Shown: positions 9,518 to 19,154 of the stretch, in pieces
How the letters are laid out: each line of letters starts with the position of its first letter
How positions within the stretch are numbered: position 1 is the first letter of the stretch
Source: Amphritea opalescens
Lineage (GTDB): Bacteria > Pseudomonadota > Gammaproteobacteria > Pseudomonadales > Balneatricaceae
Reading direction: 5' to 3'
Assembly: GCF_003957515.1 (NCBI RefSeq)
Contig: NZ_RQXW01000012.1
Span: 1-64,000 of the forward strand
Length of the DNA stretch: 64,000 bases
The notes under the pieces: model-generated
Database searches by the model: none
Seen by the model: only the letters and a program-made list of their open reading frames with translations
What the model was told of the DNA's origin: nothing
Translations under genes and position numbers: made by a program

Positions 9518-10477
9518 ATGATACCCATGTACGAAATCATTGCCGCTACACCTTGGCTGGCGATAGCGTTAACCGCTGTTTTCTCTTTGTTGATCGGCAG
9601 CTTTCTCAATGTGGTGATTTATCGCCTACCGTTGATGATGGAGCGGGAATGGCAACAGATGGCCGAAGACGCCGCGGCCACTGAAAACCATGCTATCCTC
9701 GTGCAATCCTCCGCCACGGACCAGCCATTGTCGTCCATCGAGCCATCGGACGCATCAGAACAACCGGCAAACAACGACGCAACTGAAGCATTTAATCTTT
9801 CACAACCCGCTTCCACCTGCCCCCACTGTGGTCACCTGATTCGTTGGTATGAAAATATCCCACTCATCAGTTACTTTCTGATACTCAGGGGGCGCTGCAG
9901 CGGTTGCCAGAAACCTATCTCTCTGCGCTATCCGCTCATCGAACTGACCACCGCCACGATCTCCGCCTTTCTTGTGTATCAGTTTGGTTTTAACCCCGCC
10001 GCTTTCGCGATTGTTTTCTTTAGCTGGTGCCTGATCACGCTCACAGCGATCGATATCGATCATCAACTGCTGCCGGACAAGATCACTCTACCGCTGCTCT
10101 GGATTGGCCTCATACTCAATAGCTTCGATTATTTCACCAGCCTCCCCTCCGCCCTCTGGGGCGCTGTACTCGGTTACCTGTCACTCTGGTCCGTGTATTG
10201 GCTATTTAAGCTGATCACCGGCAAGGAGGGCATGGGCTATGGTGATTTCAAGCTACTGGCAGCCTTAGGCGCATGGGCAGGCGCCGAAATGTTACCGCTG
10301 ATCATTCTAGCCTCGTCATTAATCGGCGCTATTATTGGTGGCTTGATGATCGTCATCCGTCGACAGGGCTCACAAACCCCCATGCCTTTTGGCCCTTACC
10401 TAGCGGGTGCTGGCTGGATCGCGCTGTTATGGGGCGATAACCTTACCGCTTGGTATCTGCAACTGCTAAACTTATAG
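9518..10477 (+). CDS. pilD: Prepilin peptidase / N-methyltransferase PilD
   Basis: Inner-membrane aspartyl protease that cleaves prepilin leaders and methylates the new N-terminal Phe. Catalytic aspartates lie in TAIDIDHQLLPD (about 178) and GYGDFKL (about 240). A zinc tetracysteine is formed by CPHC (about 100) and CSGC (about 127) in the cytoplasmic methyltransferase loop. Seven to eight membrane helices are visible. The product has 319 residues, longer than the roughly 290 usual in Pseudomonas, because a Ser/Ala/Asp-rich, low-complexity insert occupies about residues 48-97. The start could also be the ATG at 9527. Confidence 0.95.
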   Translation: MIPMYEIIAATPWLAIALTAVFSLLIGSFLNVVIYRLPLMMEREWQQMAEDAAATENHAILVQSSATDQPLSSIEPSDASEQPANNDATEAFNLSQPASTCPHCGHLIRWYENIPLISYFLILRGRCSGCQKPISLRYPLIELTTATISAFLVYQFGFNPAAFAIVFFSWCLITLTAIDIDHQLLPDKITLPLLWIGLILNSFDYFTSLPSALWGAVLGYLSLWSVYWLFKLITGKEGMGYGDFKLLAALGAWAGAEMLPLIILASSLIGAIIGGLMIVIRRQGSQTPMPFGPYLAGAGWIALLWGDNLTAWYLQLLNL

Positions 10478-10513
10478 AGTGTTGAGTGGAAACACTAAAG
10501 GTCAGCGCCCCAA

Positions 10514-10538
10514 GTACCTTATGTAAAGGTGCCTTTTT
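10514..10538 (+). terminator. Probable terminator of pilBCD
   Basis: ACCTT/AAGGT with one extra G-C and one wobble pair forms a short stem (10514-10532), followed by CTTTTT. The stem is weak, so confidence is moderate. Confidence 0.5.
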
Positions 10539-10646
10539 AAGAGCTTTTTTTAAGAACTTGCTTAAGAGCTTCTATTTAAGAACTTCTTATTTAAAGGCTT
10601 ATTGTTTAAAGGTTACTTATTTAAGGGTTATTGCTTAAGGGCTTTC
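10537..10646 (+). repeat. Eight-unit degenerate TTAARRRCTT repeat tract before coaE
   Basis: Units beginning TTAAG or TTAAA start at 10537, 10550, 10562, 10576, 10591, 10606, 10621 and 10635, a spacing of 12-15 bases. Typical units read TTAAGAGCTT, TTAAGAACTT, TTAAAGGCTT. They fill most of the 236-base gap between pilD and coaE. They do not look like REP sequences, and no function is known to me. Confidence 0.75.
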
Positions 10647-10713
10647 GCCAAACGACATTTAGAGCACCTCAATCAACCTAAGCTGATAAAACACTAAATT
10701 CAGAGAGACTGAT

Positions 10714-11334
10714 ATGTTTGTAGTGGGTCTTACCGGTGGCATCAGCAGTGGCAAATCCGCTGTTTCCCACCTATTTGAACAACTGGCGGTGACTGTTATT
10801 GATGCAGACATAGTCGCCCGTGAAGTGGTTGAGCCCGGCGAACCGGCATTAGACCAAATTAGCCAACGGTTTGGCGTGGAGATACAACTCCCTGATGGTC
10901 AACTGAATCGTAAATTTCTGAGAAAAATCATTTTCGAAGACCCGATGCAACGGGATTGGTTAGAGCAACTGCTACACCCGCTGATTCGGGATCGTATCTT
11001 GTTAAAGCTGGATCGATGCGCCTCTGACTATGCAATCCTCTCCTCGCCTCTGCTACTGGAAACCGACCAACATCTGTTGGTCAACCATATCCTGGTAGTC
11101 GATGTTGACGAAGCCACACAGATCAGCCGCACGATGGCACGGGATAATACCGATGCCGCACAGGTAAAAGCGATTATCGCCGCGCAGATGCCCCATGATG
11201 AGCGTGTCGCTAGAGCACACGACCTGATTGATAATAGTCGCTCAATCGATGACCTCAAACCCCAAATAGAACAGTTACATTTAAAGTTCCTCGCCCAAGC
11301 AGAGCTGGAACGGGAGTCCGACCTTGGCCAATAA
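10714..11334 (+). CDS. coaE: Dephospho-CoA kinase
   Basis: Catalyses the last step of coenzyme A synthesis, ATP-dependent phosphorylation of the 3'-hydroxyl of dephospho-CoA. The P-loop [11 protein letters not shown] starts at residue 5. DADIVARE (about 30-37) and HPLIRDRI (about 90) are family motifs, and the C-terminal lid carries ARAHDLIDN. The length of 206 residues is normal. AGAGAGA precedes the ATG. The 3' end overlaps yacG by 11 bases. The pilD-coaE-yacG order is the usual Pseudomonas-like one. Confidence 0.96.
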   Translation: MFVVGLTGGISSGKSAVSHLFEQLAVTVIDADIVAREVVEPGEPALDQISQRFGVEIQLPDGQLNRKFLRKIIFEDPMQRDWLEQLLHPLIRDRILLKLDRCASDYAILSSPLLLETDQHLLVNHILVVDVDEATQISRTMARDNTDAAQVKAIIAAQMPHDERVARAHDLIDNSRSIDDLKPQIEQLHLKFLAQAELERESDLGQ

Positions 11335-11575
11335 CCCCAACAGCCGCTCACAGGGTAAAAAACCCCTCGTCGCCTGCCCTTGTTGTAAAAAAGAGCAAGA
11401 ATGGAGCAGCGAGAATCCGTTCCGGCCGTTCTGCAGCGAACGCTGCAAAATGATCGATTTAGGCGCTTGGGCAGCCGAAGAGTATCAAATCGCTGCCGAA
11501 CCCAGTGTCGACGATTACAGCAGTAGCTTTGAAGATGCCGAAGGCAGCGATTATCTCGACCGGCCATTACATTAA
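11324..11575 (+). CDS. yacG: DNA gyrase inhibitor YacG
   Basis: Small zinc protein that binds GyrB and inhibits DNA gyrase in E. coli. Four cysteines (CPCC and CSERC) make the zinc knuckle, followed by the family motif MIDLGAWA. The acidic C-terminal tail is typical. It starts at a TTG codon inside coaE, with GGGAG seven bases upstream. An 83-residue length fits (family about 60-85). Confidence 0.93.
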   Translation: MANNPNSRSQGKKPLVACPCCKKEQEWSSENPFRPFCSERCKMIDLGAWAAEEYQIAAEPSVDDYSSSFEDAEGSDYLDRPLH

Positions 11576-11625
11576 TCACAGTAAAGCTGTGATGGCGTTC
11601 ATTGTGATCTAGCCTTTATTTGCCG

Positions 11626-11993
11626 GTAGGAGCTGCCTCTGGCTGCGATTATGTTGATCCGGCCTTATCGCCCCTAGAAGGGGCTCCTACAGGCAATAAA
11701 CGCGCTGAATTTTGCTGTAGGAGCTGCCTCTGGCGGCGATGATGCTGATCCGGCCTTATCGCCCTTGGAAAGGGCTCCTACAGGCAACGGAAGTGCTGCA
11801 TTTTGCTGTAGGAGCTGCCTCTGGCAGCGATGTTGTTGATCCGGCCTTATCGCTCCTAGAAGAGGCTTCTACTGGCAACGGAAGTGCTAAATTTTACTGT
11901 GGGAGCTGCCTCTGGCTGCGATTATGTTGATCCGGCCTTATCGCTCCCACAAACCCTGAGCTTTGATGTGGGAACGGCCTCTGGCGACAATCG
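11626..11993 (+). repeat. REP (type A) array, left half of the RAYT locus
   Basis: Four paired REP units start at 11626, 11717, 11808 and 11899, an exact 91-base period. A half-unit follows at 11968. Each unit has a head GTAGGAGC with a GCTGCC-TCT-GGCAGC-type hairpin, a short spacer with GATCCGGCCTTATCG, and an inverted tail ending GCTCCTACA. Later units change GTAGG to GTGGG. These are BIME-type intergenic palindromes, and apparent reading frames through them are not genes. Confidence 0.9.
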
Positions 11994-12044
11994 TTTTTAT
12001 CCTCTATATAAAGCTATATATCTAATATCTTTAACGAGGACGAT

Positions 12045-12494
12045 ATGATGAAAGGGAATTCATCGGCTCTGCGTAAAGGCCGCTATTCTGAACCTGGCAG
12101 AATTTATCTCATCACCTTTGTCACATCCAATCGCGAACACCTGCTGGCGAACCTATACTGCGGACGACTCGTGGCAGCCTCATTAAACTTTTCAGGAAAT
12201 CCTTCAGATACCCTTGCCTACGTCGTGATGCCAGATCATATTCATTGGCTTGTGCAATTAAAAAAGGGTTCTCTGAATCATTTGGTTCGCTCAGTTAAAA
12301 CCTATTCAGCGCGACAAATAAATAAACATTTATCGAGGCTGGGGCCTGTGTGGCAAAAGGGTTTTCATGATCATGCGTTGAGGCATGAAGAAGATCTGAT
12401 CAATCTTGCGCGTTATATTGTTATGAACCCCGTAAGAGCGGGTTTAGTGAGAAATATCAGAGAATATGCGTTATGGGACGCTGTTTGGTTATAA
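12045..12494 (+). CDS. REP-associated tyrosine transposase (RAYT)
   Basis: Single-strand endonuclease of the Y1/HUH (TnpA-REP) family, thought to cut and spread REP palindromes by recognising their GTAG-type 5' flank. The HUH motif is in MPDHIHWLV (His65, His67). The nucleophile is Tyr124 in RYIVMNPVRAGLV. The N-terminal GRYSEPGRIYLITFVT is a family hallmark. At 149 residues the gene looks intact. ACGAGGA precedes tandem ATGs at 12045 and 12048. It is more AT-rich than its neighbours and stands alone in a REP array. Confidence 0.93.
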   Translation: MMKGNSSALRKGRYSEPGRIYLITFVTSNREHLLANLYCGRLVAASLNFSGNPSDTLAYVVMPDHIHWLVQLKKGSLNHLVRSVKTYSARQINKHLSRLGPVWQKGFHDHALRHEEDLINLARYIVMNPVRAGLVRNIREYALWDAVWL

Positions 12495-12550
12495 AGACCA
12501 CAAAATAGCCATCTATTACCTCTGACTATCATTGTTTAATCTGGTTTTAT

Positions 12551-12894
12551 CGTTCCTGGAAGGGGCTCCTACAAGCAAGAGAAGCACTGAATTTTTCTGT
12601 GGGAGCAGCCTCTGGCTGCGATGCTGCTGATCCGGCTATATCGCCCCTAGAAGAGGCTCCTACAGGCAACAGAAGTGCTAAATTTTGTGTGGGAACTGCC
12701 TCTGGCTGCGATGTTACTGATCCATCTTTATCGCCCCTGGAAGGGGCTCCTACAGGCGAGGAAGGTGCTAAATTTTACTGTAGGAGCCGCCTCTGGCTAC
12801 GATGATGCTGATCCGGCCTTATCGCCCCTAGAAGGGATTCCTACAGGCAAGGGAGGTGCTAAATTTAGTGTAGGAGTTGCCTCTGGCAGCGATT
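12551..12894 (+). repeat. REP (type A) array, right half of the RAYT locus
   Basis: A tail half-unit (12551-12573) is followed by paired units starting at 12599, 12689 and 12780 and a last head at 12870, a period of 90-91 bases. Head hairpins and inverted tails match those left of the RAYT gene. The array runs to within ten bases of the Nudix gene stop codon and may also serve as its terminator. Confidence 0.9.
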
Positions 12895-12903
12895 ACTTGC
12901 GAA

Positions 12904-13833
12904 TCAGCAGCGAAAACCGCTAATGGCCGCAATCCCCTGACCTCCCGCCTCGATAGTTTTTTCGAGATCATCGACAGAGACACCACCCAAGGCATACACC
13001 GGCAATCGGGTTTCACTCACCAACCGGCGAAACTCGTCCCAACCGAGTGGAGAAGCATCAGGATGACTGGCGGTCTGCTGTACCGGCGACAGTGTTATAT
13101 AGTCCAGCCCTAACCGCTCCGCCTGCTTGATCTGTTCGCTTGAATGACAGGAAGCACTTAACCAGCGACCTTTAAAATCGGCCCGGTTATCGAGCTGCAT
13201 CAAACGATCAGAACTCAGGTGCACCGAAGCAACCGTATTAGCCGCTTCAATTGAGGTATTCCAGATTAGCAACAAGCCTTCATAGGCCGCAGAAAGCGCG
13301 GTATAGAGCGATAACTGCTCAGCATCACTCAGATGCTTTGCACGCAGCATAACCGCGCCAGCCCCTTTTAAAAGCGCTGTATCGATAAAATCAGAGTATT
13401 CTTGCGGCGCTAACGCCGGTGTGATCGCTATCGTCGCAGGTAATAAGAGTGCATTTACAATAGGTTGGTTTGCCGCAGGAAAATGATAATCCGTCAGCTC
13501 GCTCAATTGAATCCATTTCAGCGGCTGCCCTTCTCGCCCATAAGCTTCACCGCTAAACCGGTTAACCCGATAAACATCCAGCAGCACCGATTTATCCGGA
13601 TAATGATAAGGCACCTGAATCAGCGGCGTTGTCGCTAACGGGTCGATCTCAATCCCGAGCTCTTCTTGCAGCTCCCGGGCTAAGGCATCACGCACCGTTT
13701 CACCCGCTTCAACTTTGCCACCGGGAAACTCCCATAAGCCACCCTGATGTTGCTTCTGATGACGCAACGCCAGCAGTAGCTCACCGGACTCATTAAAGAT
13801 CGCTGCCGCAGCCACGTGAATCACTTTAGACAA
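12904..13833 (-). CDS. Nudix hydrolase (MutT-like) fused to a ThiE/TenI-like domain
   Basis: Residues 1-130 form a MutT-type Nudix domain, with the Nudix box at 39-60 (GGKVEAGE...RELQEELG), expected to hydrolyse 8-oxo-dGTP. Residues 140-309 resemble thiamine-phosphate synthase/TenI: VMLRAKHLS, VHLSSDRL, SASCHSSEQ, YALGGVS and GIAAIS. Pyrophosphate-loop residues normally of the GPxxxTxTK type read SPVQQTASHP, so thiamine synthesis is doubtful. This two-domain protein is common near argJ-secA in Pseudomonas relatives. The start is a TTG at 13833 with AGGAAG five bases upstream. Confidence 0.88.
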   Translation of the reverse strand: MSKVIHVAAAAIFNESGELLLALRHQKQHQGGLWEFPGGKVEAGETVRDALARELQEELGIEIDPLATTPLIQVPYHYPDKSVLLDVYRVNRFSGEAYGREGQPLKWIQLSELTDYHFPAANQPIVNALLLPATIAITPALAPQEYSDFIDTALLKGAGAVMLRAKHLSDAEQLSLYTALSAAYEGLLLIWNTSIEAANTVASVHLSSDRLMQLDNRADFKGRWLSASCHSSEQIKQAERLGLDYITLSPVQQTASHPDASPLGWDEFRRLVSETRLPVYALGGVSVDDLEKTIEAGGQGIAAISGFRC

Positions 13834-13874
13834 GGTTTCTTCCTATCTCACAATAGCCAAATAACCATTAGCGA

Positions 13875-15092
13875 TTAAGACCGGTAGTCCGCATTGATGG
13901 CGACATAGTCTTTGCTTAGGTCTGTGGTCCAAACCGTTTCCTGCTGATCACCTCGATTGAGAACGATACGAATGGTAATCTCTTCTCGACTCATCACGGC
14001 CTGTCCGGCCGCTTCGGTATAACTTTCAGCACGTCCACCGTTTTCAACGATACAGGCCTCGCCCAACCAGATCTGCAACCCATCTACATCGAGGTTATCA
14101 ATTCCTGCATAGCCAACAGCGCAGAGAATGCGTCCCCAGTTAGGATCACTGGCAAACAGCGCGGTTTTAACTAACGGTGAGTGGGCCACCGCATAGGCAG
14201 TTTTTAGCGCTTCTTCTGAACTCGCCGCCTGCTCAACACTAACAGTGACGAACTTGGTCGCCCCTTCACCGTCACGCACAATCGCTTGGGCTAACTCGAG
14301 TAATACCTTATTCACAGCCGCATCAAACGCTGCCAACAACTCGGTTGTTGTTTCGCTTACAGCAATACCGCTAGCACCGGTCGCAACCAACATGCAGGAA
14401 TCATTCGTCGAAGTATCTCCATCGATGGTGATCCGGTTGAATGATCTGTCCGCCGCACGGCTTAGAATCTTCTGTAACAATGCCGGCTCAACCTGAGCAT
14501 CGGTCGCGATATAGGCCAACATGGTCGCCATATTCGGCTTAATCATGCCCGCACCTTTGGATATACCGGTCAGGGTGATCTTCTGCCCTTGGTGCTCCAA
14601 CTGCATTGAGTAAGCTTTTGGTCGGGTGTCAGTGGTCATAATGCCGCTAGCCGCTTCTAACCAACCGTCATCGGTCAAGGCATCAAAGGCTGCCGGTATC
14701 GCGTCAATAATGCGCTCTTTTGGCAATTTTTCACCGATCACGCCGGTGGAGAACGGCAAGACCTGATGCACAGCAATACCGGTGACTTCTGCAACCGCTT
14801 GGCACACATCGAGGGCGTCCTGATAACCGGTTTTGCCGGTACCCGCATTGGCATTACCCGTATTGATCACCAGATATGAGGGCATGCCTTGTTGCAGATG
14901 CTGCTGACAGATTTTCACCGGAGCGGCGCAAAACTGATTCAAAGTAAAAACACCTGCAGTACTAGCCCCTGCAGCGATTTCCATCAGCACGAGATCTTTA
15001 CGGCCCGGTGTTTTCACACCAGCAGATGTAGTACCGATACGAAACCCCGCAACGGGATGCAATGTTGGAAGTGTGCCAAGACCGACTGCCAT
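13875..15092 (-). CDS. argJ: Bifunctional glutamate N-acetyltransferase / amino-acid acetyltransferase
   Basis: Recycles the acetyl group from N-acetylornithine to glutamate in arginine synthesis, and may also use acetyl-CoA. The Ntn-hydrolase-like precursor self-cleaves before the Thr of GMIKPNMATMLA (about residue 195). Other motifs are NTGNANAGTG (about 77) and ASDPNWGRIL (about 325). The 405 residues are full length. AAGGAG lies five bases before the ATG. It follows secA on the same strand after a strong terminator and precedes the Nudix gene by 41 bases. Confidence 0.96.
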   Translation of the reverse strand: MAVGLGTLPTLHPVAGFRIGTTSAGVKTPGRKDLVLMEIAAGASTAGVFTLNQFCAAPVKICQQHLQQGMPSYLVINTGNANAGTGKTGYQDALDVCQAVAEVTGIAVHQVLPFSTGVIGEKLPKERIIDAIPAAFDALTDDGWLEAASGIMTTDTRPKAYSMQLEHQGQKITLTGISKGAGMIKPNMATMLAYIATDAQVEPALLQKILSRAADRSFNRITIDGDTSTNDSCMLVATGASGIAVSETTTELLAAFDAAVNKVLLELAQAIVRDGEGATKFVTVSVEQAASSEEALKTAYAVAHSPLVKTALFASDPNWGRILCAVGYAGIDNLDVDGLQIWLGEACIVENGGRAESYTEAAGQAVMSREEITIRIVLNRGDQQETVWTTDLSKDYVAINADYRS

Positions 15093-15113
15093 TACGACTC
15101 CTTAAACCTTCAG

Positions 15114-15141
15114 AAAAAAAGAAAGCAGCTTGGCTGCTTTC
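15114..15141 (-). terminator. Rho-independent terminator of secA
   Basis: On the minus strand GAAAGCAGC (15141-15133) pairs with GCTGCTTTC (15129-15121), followed by seven T. It lies about 50 bases past the secA stop and before argJ. Confidence 0.9.
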
Positions 15142-15190
15142 TATTAATTAATCAATCACGCTATCGGGGTAAGTGTTACCCCTTCAATCG

Positions 15191-17932
15191 TTAATTCAAT
15201 TTACCGTGACACTGCTTGAACTTCTTACCGGAACCACAAGGACAGGGATCATTACGTCCTACTTTTTTACCGTCACGCACGAAGGTTTCGACGTCAGCCA
15301 CCGCTTCTGGCTCTTCGGTCTCAGGCGCTTCGGCTTCCATAGCAGAGGATTCCGCATGTTGGAAATTCATCTGCTGCTGTTCGGCCTGCTCACGGCGCTG
15401 ACGCTCTAACTCTTCGAGTTCTTCTGGTTGGCGTACCTGCACATGACTTAAAATCTTAATCACGTCGGTCTTAATATTTTCCAACAAGTGCTCAAACAGA
15501 ATAAAGGATTCACGCTTATATTCCTGTTTCGGGTTTTTCTGTGCATAACCACGCAGATGAATACCCTGACGCAACATATCCATTGATTGCAGATGTTCTT
15601 TCCACAGGGTATCCAACACCTGCAACATCACCTGTTTTTCAAACAGACGCATGTTTTCAACACCGACAAACGCGGCTTTCGCCTGATAGTCTTCGACGAT
15701 ATCCCGCAGAATCCGCTCACGCAGGCTCTCTTCATGCAGGGTATCATCTTTGTCCAACCACTCCTGAATCGGCATCTCTAGGCCAAATTCAGACTCAATA
15801 TGTTTCTCTAAGCCAGCAATATCCCACTGCTCTTCCAAACTCTGCGGCTTGATATACTCACTGATCGCATTATCAACCACTTCAGCCCGTACCGCTTCAA
15901 TGGTCTCTGAAATATCACTGGTCGCCATCAATTCGTTACGCTGATCATAGACCGCACGACGTTGATCGTTCGCCACATCATCATATTCCAGCAGTTGCTT
16001 ACGAATATCGTAGTTACGTCCTTCAACCTTACGCTGCGCTTTTTCAATCGCGTTAGAGACCATCTTATGCTCAATCGCCTCACCTTTTTCCATCCCCAGC
16101 GCTTTCATAAAGTTGCGCACACGGTCGGAGGCAAAGATGCGCATCAGATCATCTTCGAGTGACAGGAAGAAACGTGATGAACCATTGTCACCCTGACGAC
16201 CGGCACGACCCCGTAGCTGATTATCGATACGACGGGATTCATGTCGTTCAGTACCAATGATATGCAAACCACCCGCTGCCAACACCGCATCATGGCGCTC
16301 TTGCCATTCGGCTTTCGCTTGAGCAATCTCTGCTTCGGTTGGGTTATCGAGGGTTTCCAGCACTGACTCAAACTTACCACCCAAGACAATATCGGTACCA
16401 CGACCGGCCATGTTAGTGGCGATGGTAACTGAACCCGCCCGGCCAGCATCGGCGATAATGCCCGCTTCTTTACCATGGTTTTTCGCGTTCAAAACATTGT
16501 GGGGGAAGTTTTTCTTCTTCAAGAAGGCAGAGATCATTTCAGAAGATTCAACCGAGGCGGTACCCACCAGCACCGGCCGTTTCTGTTTGACGCACTCCTC
16601 GATCTCTTTCAAAATCGCTTCGTATTTCTCTTCGATAGTCAAAAACACGAGATCGTTATAGTCGATCCGCGCGACCGGCACGTTGGTCGGAATCACGACA
16701 ACATCGAGACCGTAAATCTGATTCAATTCAAACGCTTCGGTATCGGCGGTACCGGTCATACCGGACAATTTCTCATACAGACGGAAGTAGTTCTGGAAAG
16801 TCGTTGAGGCTAACGTCTGACTTTCCTGATTAATATGCACACCCTCTTTCGCTTCAACCGCCTGATGCAAGCCTTCAGACCAGCGACGGCCAGGCATAAT
16901 ACGACCGGTGTGTTCATCGACGATAACCACTTCGCCGTCTTGAACGATATAATCGACATCCCGTTGAAACAGGTTATGTGCCCGCAATGCAGCCAACACA
17001 TGGTGCAGCATGCCTAGATTCTGTGGTGCATACAGGCTTTCGCCTTCCGCAAGAAGCCCCTCTTTCGATAGCATCTCTTCGATGCGCTGATGACCGCGCT
17101 CGGTCAATTCAACAGAACGGTTTTTCTCATCGACGGCGAAATCACCATCAATCTCAATCTCTTCTTTAGGGTCGATCTCACCGTCAAACTTTTCTAAGAC
17201 GGGAATCAGCGTATTCATTTTGCGATACATTTCAGAGCTATCTTCTGCCGCTCCGGAAATGATCAATGGCGTACGCGCCTCATCGATCAGGATGGAGTCA
17301 ACCTCATCCACTACGGAGAAGAAGAAGTCACGCTGTACTTTATCTTCAACACTAAAGGCCATGTTATCGCGCAGATAATCAAAGCCAAATTCGTTGTTAG
17401 TACCGTAAGTAATATCGCAGTGATAAGCATCACGTTTGGTTTGTGGGTCTTGCCCGGACAACACCACACCCACGCTCATACCGAGAAATTCATACAGGGG
17501 ACGCATCCACTCCGCATCACGGCTAGCCAGATAGTCGTTCACGGTCACAACATGAACGCCCCGGCCCGCTAGTGCATTCAGATAGACAGGCAGTGTCGCC
17601 ACCAGCGTTTTACCTTCACCGGTACGCATCTCAGCGACTTTACCTTCATGCAGCGTAATACCACCGATCATCTGTACATCGAAGTGACGCATCCCCATCA
17701 CCCGACGGGAAGCCTCACGTACCACCGCAAAGGCTTCCGGCAGAATATCGTCCAGACTTTCGCCCTGCGCTAAACGGGCTTTAAACTCAACCGTTTTGGC
17801 TTTCAGATCATCATCGGAAAGGGGTTCAACTTCGCTTTCATAGCTATTGATCTGCTTAACGACCTTACCCATCTGTTTGAGTACGCGATCGTTCTTACTA
17901 CCAAAAACCTTCTTAAACATCGAAGTGAACAT
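15191..17932 (-). CDS. secA: Preprotein translocase ATPase SecA
   Basis: Motor that pushes unfolded secretory proteins through SecYEG. Walker A is MRTGEGKT near residue 103 and the DEAD-type box is [11 protein letters not shown] near 208. The second helicase domain has [14 protein letters not shown] and [11 protein letters not shown]. The C-terminal zinc SEC-C motif [19 protein letters not shown] binds SecB. At 913 residues it is full length. No SecM-like arrest peptide gene precedes it: the 190 bases up to lpxC hold only the lpxC terminator and AT-rich sequence. Confidence 0.98.
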   Translation of the reverse strand: MFTSMFKKVFGSKNDRVLKQMGKVVKQINSYESEVEPLSDDDLKAKTVEFKARLAQGESLDDILPEAFAVVREASRRVMGMRHFDVQMIGGITLHEGKVAEMRTGEGKTLVATLPVYLNALAGRGVHVVTVNDYLASRDAEWMRPLYEFLGMSVGVVLSGQDPQTKRDAYHCDITYGTNNEFGFDYLRDNMAFSVEDKVQRDFFFSVVDEVDSILIDEARTPLIISGAAEDSSEMYRKMNTLIPVLEKFDGEIDPKEEIEIDGDFAVDEKNRSVELTERGHQRIEEMLSKEGLLAEGESLYAPQNLGMLHHVLAALRAHNLFQRDVDYIVQDGEVVIVDEHTGRIMPGRRWSEGLHQAVEAKEGVHINQESQTLASTTFQNYFRLYEKLSGMTGTADTEAFELNQIYGLDVVVIPTNVPVARIDYNDLVFLTIEEKYEAILKEIEECVKQKRPVLVGTASVESSEMISAFLKKKNFPHNVLNAKNHGKEAGIIADAGRAGSVTIATNMAGRGTDIVLGGKFESVLETLDNPTEAEIAQAKAEWQERHDAVLAAGGLHIIGTERHESRRIDNQLRGRAGRQGDNGSSRFFLSLEDDLMRIFASDRVRNFMKALGMEKGEAIEHKMVSNAIEKAQRKVEGRNYDIRKQLLEYDDVANDQRRAVYDQRNELMATSDISETIEAVRAEVVDNAISEYIKPQSLEEQWDIAGLEKHIESEFGLEMPIQEWLDKDDTLHEESLRERILRDIVEDYQAKAAFVGVENMRLFEKQVMLQVLDTLWKEHLQSMDMLRQGIHLRGYAQKNPKQEYKRESFILFEHLLENIKTDVIKILSHVQVRQPEELEELERQRREQAEQQQMNFQHAESSAMEAEAPETEEPEAVADVETFVRDGKKVGRNDPCPCGSGKKFKQCHGKLN

Positions 17933-18076
17933 AATCTGATTATTTACCTATTAGCAGCGGCGGGCTTGGGCCGGTTAAAGTATTAAATTAACGCAACATT
18001 CTACATCTATTGGGGCATCAAATTGAATCTCAATAGGGATATTTTTTCAGTGGCTATAAATGACCGATAAAATGGT

Positions 18077-18106
18077 AAAAAGCCGGACTCAAGAGTCCGG
18101 CTTTTA
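18077..18106 (-). terminator. Rho-independent terminator of the division cluster/lpxC
   Basis: AGCCGGACTC (18081-18090) and GAGTCCGGCT (18093-18102) form a perfect 10-bp stem with a two-base loop and T runs on both strands, just past the lpxC stop. It marks the end of the mra-fts-lpxC transcription series. Confidence 0.92.
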
Positions 18107-18121
18107 TAGAATGGCTACGAT

Positions 18122-19036
18122 TTAGCTGACAGCAGCGGGCTGCAAGTATGAAATAGGCATTGATTCCTCACGCCCTTCAAAGGTAACAATCTCCCAGGCA
18201 TCTTCTGTTTCCAGTAGTTTGCGCAATAGTAGATTGTTTAAATAGTGACCGGATTTATAACCATGGAACTCACCAATCAGGCTTTTACCTAACAGATAAA
18301 GGTCGCCGACGGCATCCAGTACCTTATGTTTTACAAACTCATCATCGTAACGCAGACCATCTTCATTCAGGATACGGTAGTCATCCACAACGATGGCATT
18401 GTCCATACTGCCGCCCAATGCCAGATTTTGAGTACGTAGGTATTCAATATCTCGCATAAAACCAAAGGTTCGCGCGCGGCTAACTTCTTTTACAAATGAT
18501 GTGCTGGAGAAATCTAGACAGGCTTCCATATTACGTTCAGCGAACGCAGGATGGTCAAATTCGATCATAAAGCTAACTTTAAACCCGTTAAAAGGCTTAA
18601 AGGTGGCCGATTTATCGTCTAACTCGACATGAATCTCTTTCTTAATGCGGATAAACTGTTTCGGTGCGTTCTGTTCTTGAATGCCCGCAGACTGAATCAG
18701 GAAGACAAAGGGCGCAGCGCTGCCATCCATGATAGGCACTTCTTCAGCGCTCAGTTCAACAAATGCATTATCGATGCCCAACCCAGCAAGAGCCGACAAC
18801 AGATGCTCAACAGTAGAGACCCGTACATCACCTTTCTGCAGATTAGTCGACAGAGTCGTATCGCCCACATTTTTGGCACAGGCATTAATTTCTACCACTG
18901 GCTCGAGATCAACACGACGGAAAACAATACCCGTGTCTACAGGTGCAGGTTTGAGTGTTAGATACACTTTCTGCCCGGTGTGGAGCCCCACACCAGTTGC
19001 TTTAATGCTGTTCCGTAATGTACGTTGTCCGATCAT
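18122..19036 (-). CDS. lpxC: UDP-3-O-acyl-N-acetylglucosamine deacetylase
   Basis: Zinc enzyme for the committed step of lipid A synthesis. Zinc ligands His78 ([12 protein letters not shown]), His237 and Asp241 (HKVLDAVGD) and catalytic His264 (SGHYLNN) are all present. The frame is open to 19084, but the ATG at 19036 is chosen: AGGA lies four bases upstream and MIGQRTLRN aligns with the family start, giving 304 residues (E. coli 305). The extreme C-terminus, important for FtsH-dependent turnover in enterics, reads QPAAVS here. It follows ftsZ by about 120 bases. Confidence 0.97.
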   Translation of the reverse strand: MIGQRTLRNSIKATGVGLHTGQKVYLTLKPAPVDTGIVFRRVDLEPVVEINACAKNVGDTTLSTNLQKGDVRVSTVEHLLSALAGLGIDNAFVELSAEEVPIMDGSAAPFVFLIQSAGIQEQNAPKQFIRIKKEIHVELDDKSATFKPFNGFKVSFMIEFDHPAFAERNMEACLDFSSTSFVKEVSRARTFGFMRDIEYLRTQNLALGGSMDNAIVVDDYRILNEDGLRYDDEFVKHKVLDAVGDLYLLGKSLIGEFHGYKSGHYLNNLLLRKLLETEDAWEIVTFEGREESMPISYLQPAAVS

Positions 19037-19154
19037 AATTCCTGCCAAGGTTATTTTGTGGCGATTAACGCACCATTTTAGCAAAATTACACCTATATCA
19101 GCAATAACTGATTAAGTGTAATACCGACAATGTCAGGCTAATGGGGCATTTCCA

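Larger units (their letters stand above)
11626..12894 (+). mobile_element. REPtron: RAYT gene flanked by REP arrays
   Basis: A Y1-transposase-like gene sits between a head REP half (11968) and a tail REP half (12551-12573), with whole REP pairs continuing on both sides at the same roughly 91-base period. In effect the gene occupies the spacer of one REP pair. This is the arrangement expected where a RAYT acts on its own REPs. Confidence 0.85.

Noticed and set aside
11626-12894. Regular spacing that could suggest a CRISPR array
   Set aside because: The repeats are internally palindromic pairs with nearly constant spacers, not unique spacers, and the adjacent gene is a RAYT, not a cas gene.
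15216-17169. Long plus-strand frames opposite secA
   Set aside because: They are shadows of the secA codons on the other strand, with no family resemblance or ribosome sites.
17933-18076. Possible secM-like arrest peptide gene upstream of secA
   Set aside because: No open frame with a signal peptide or arrest-like C-terminus is present.
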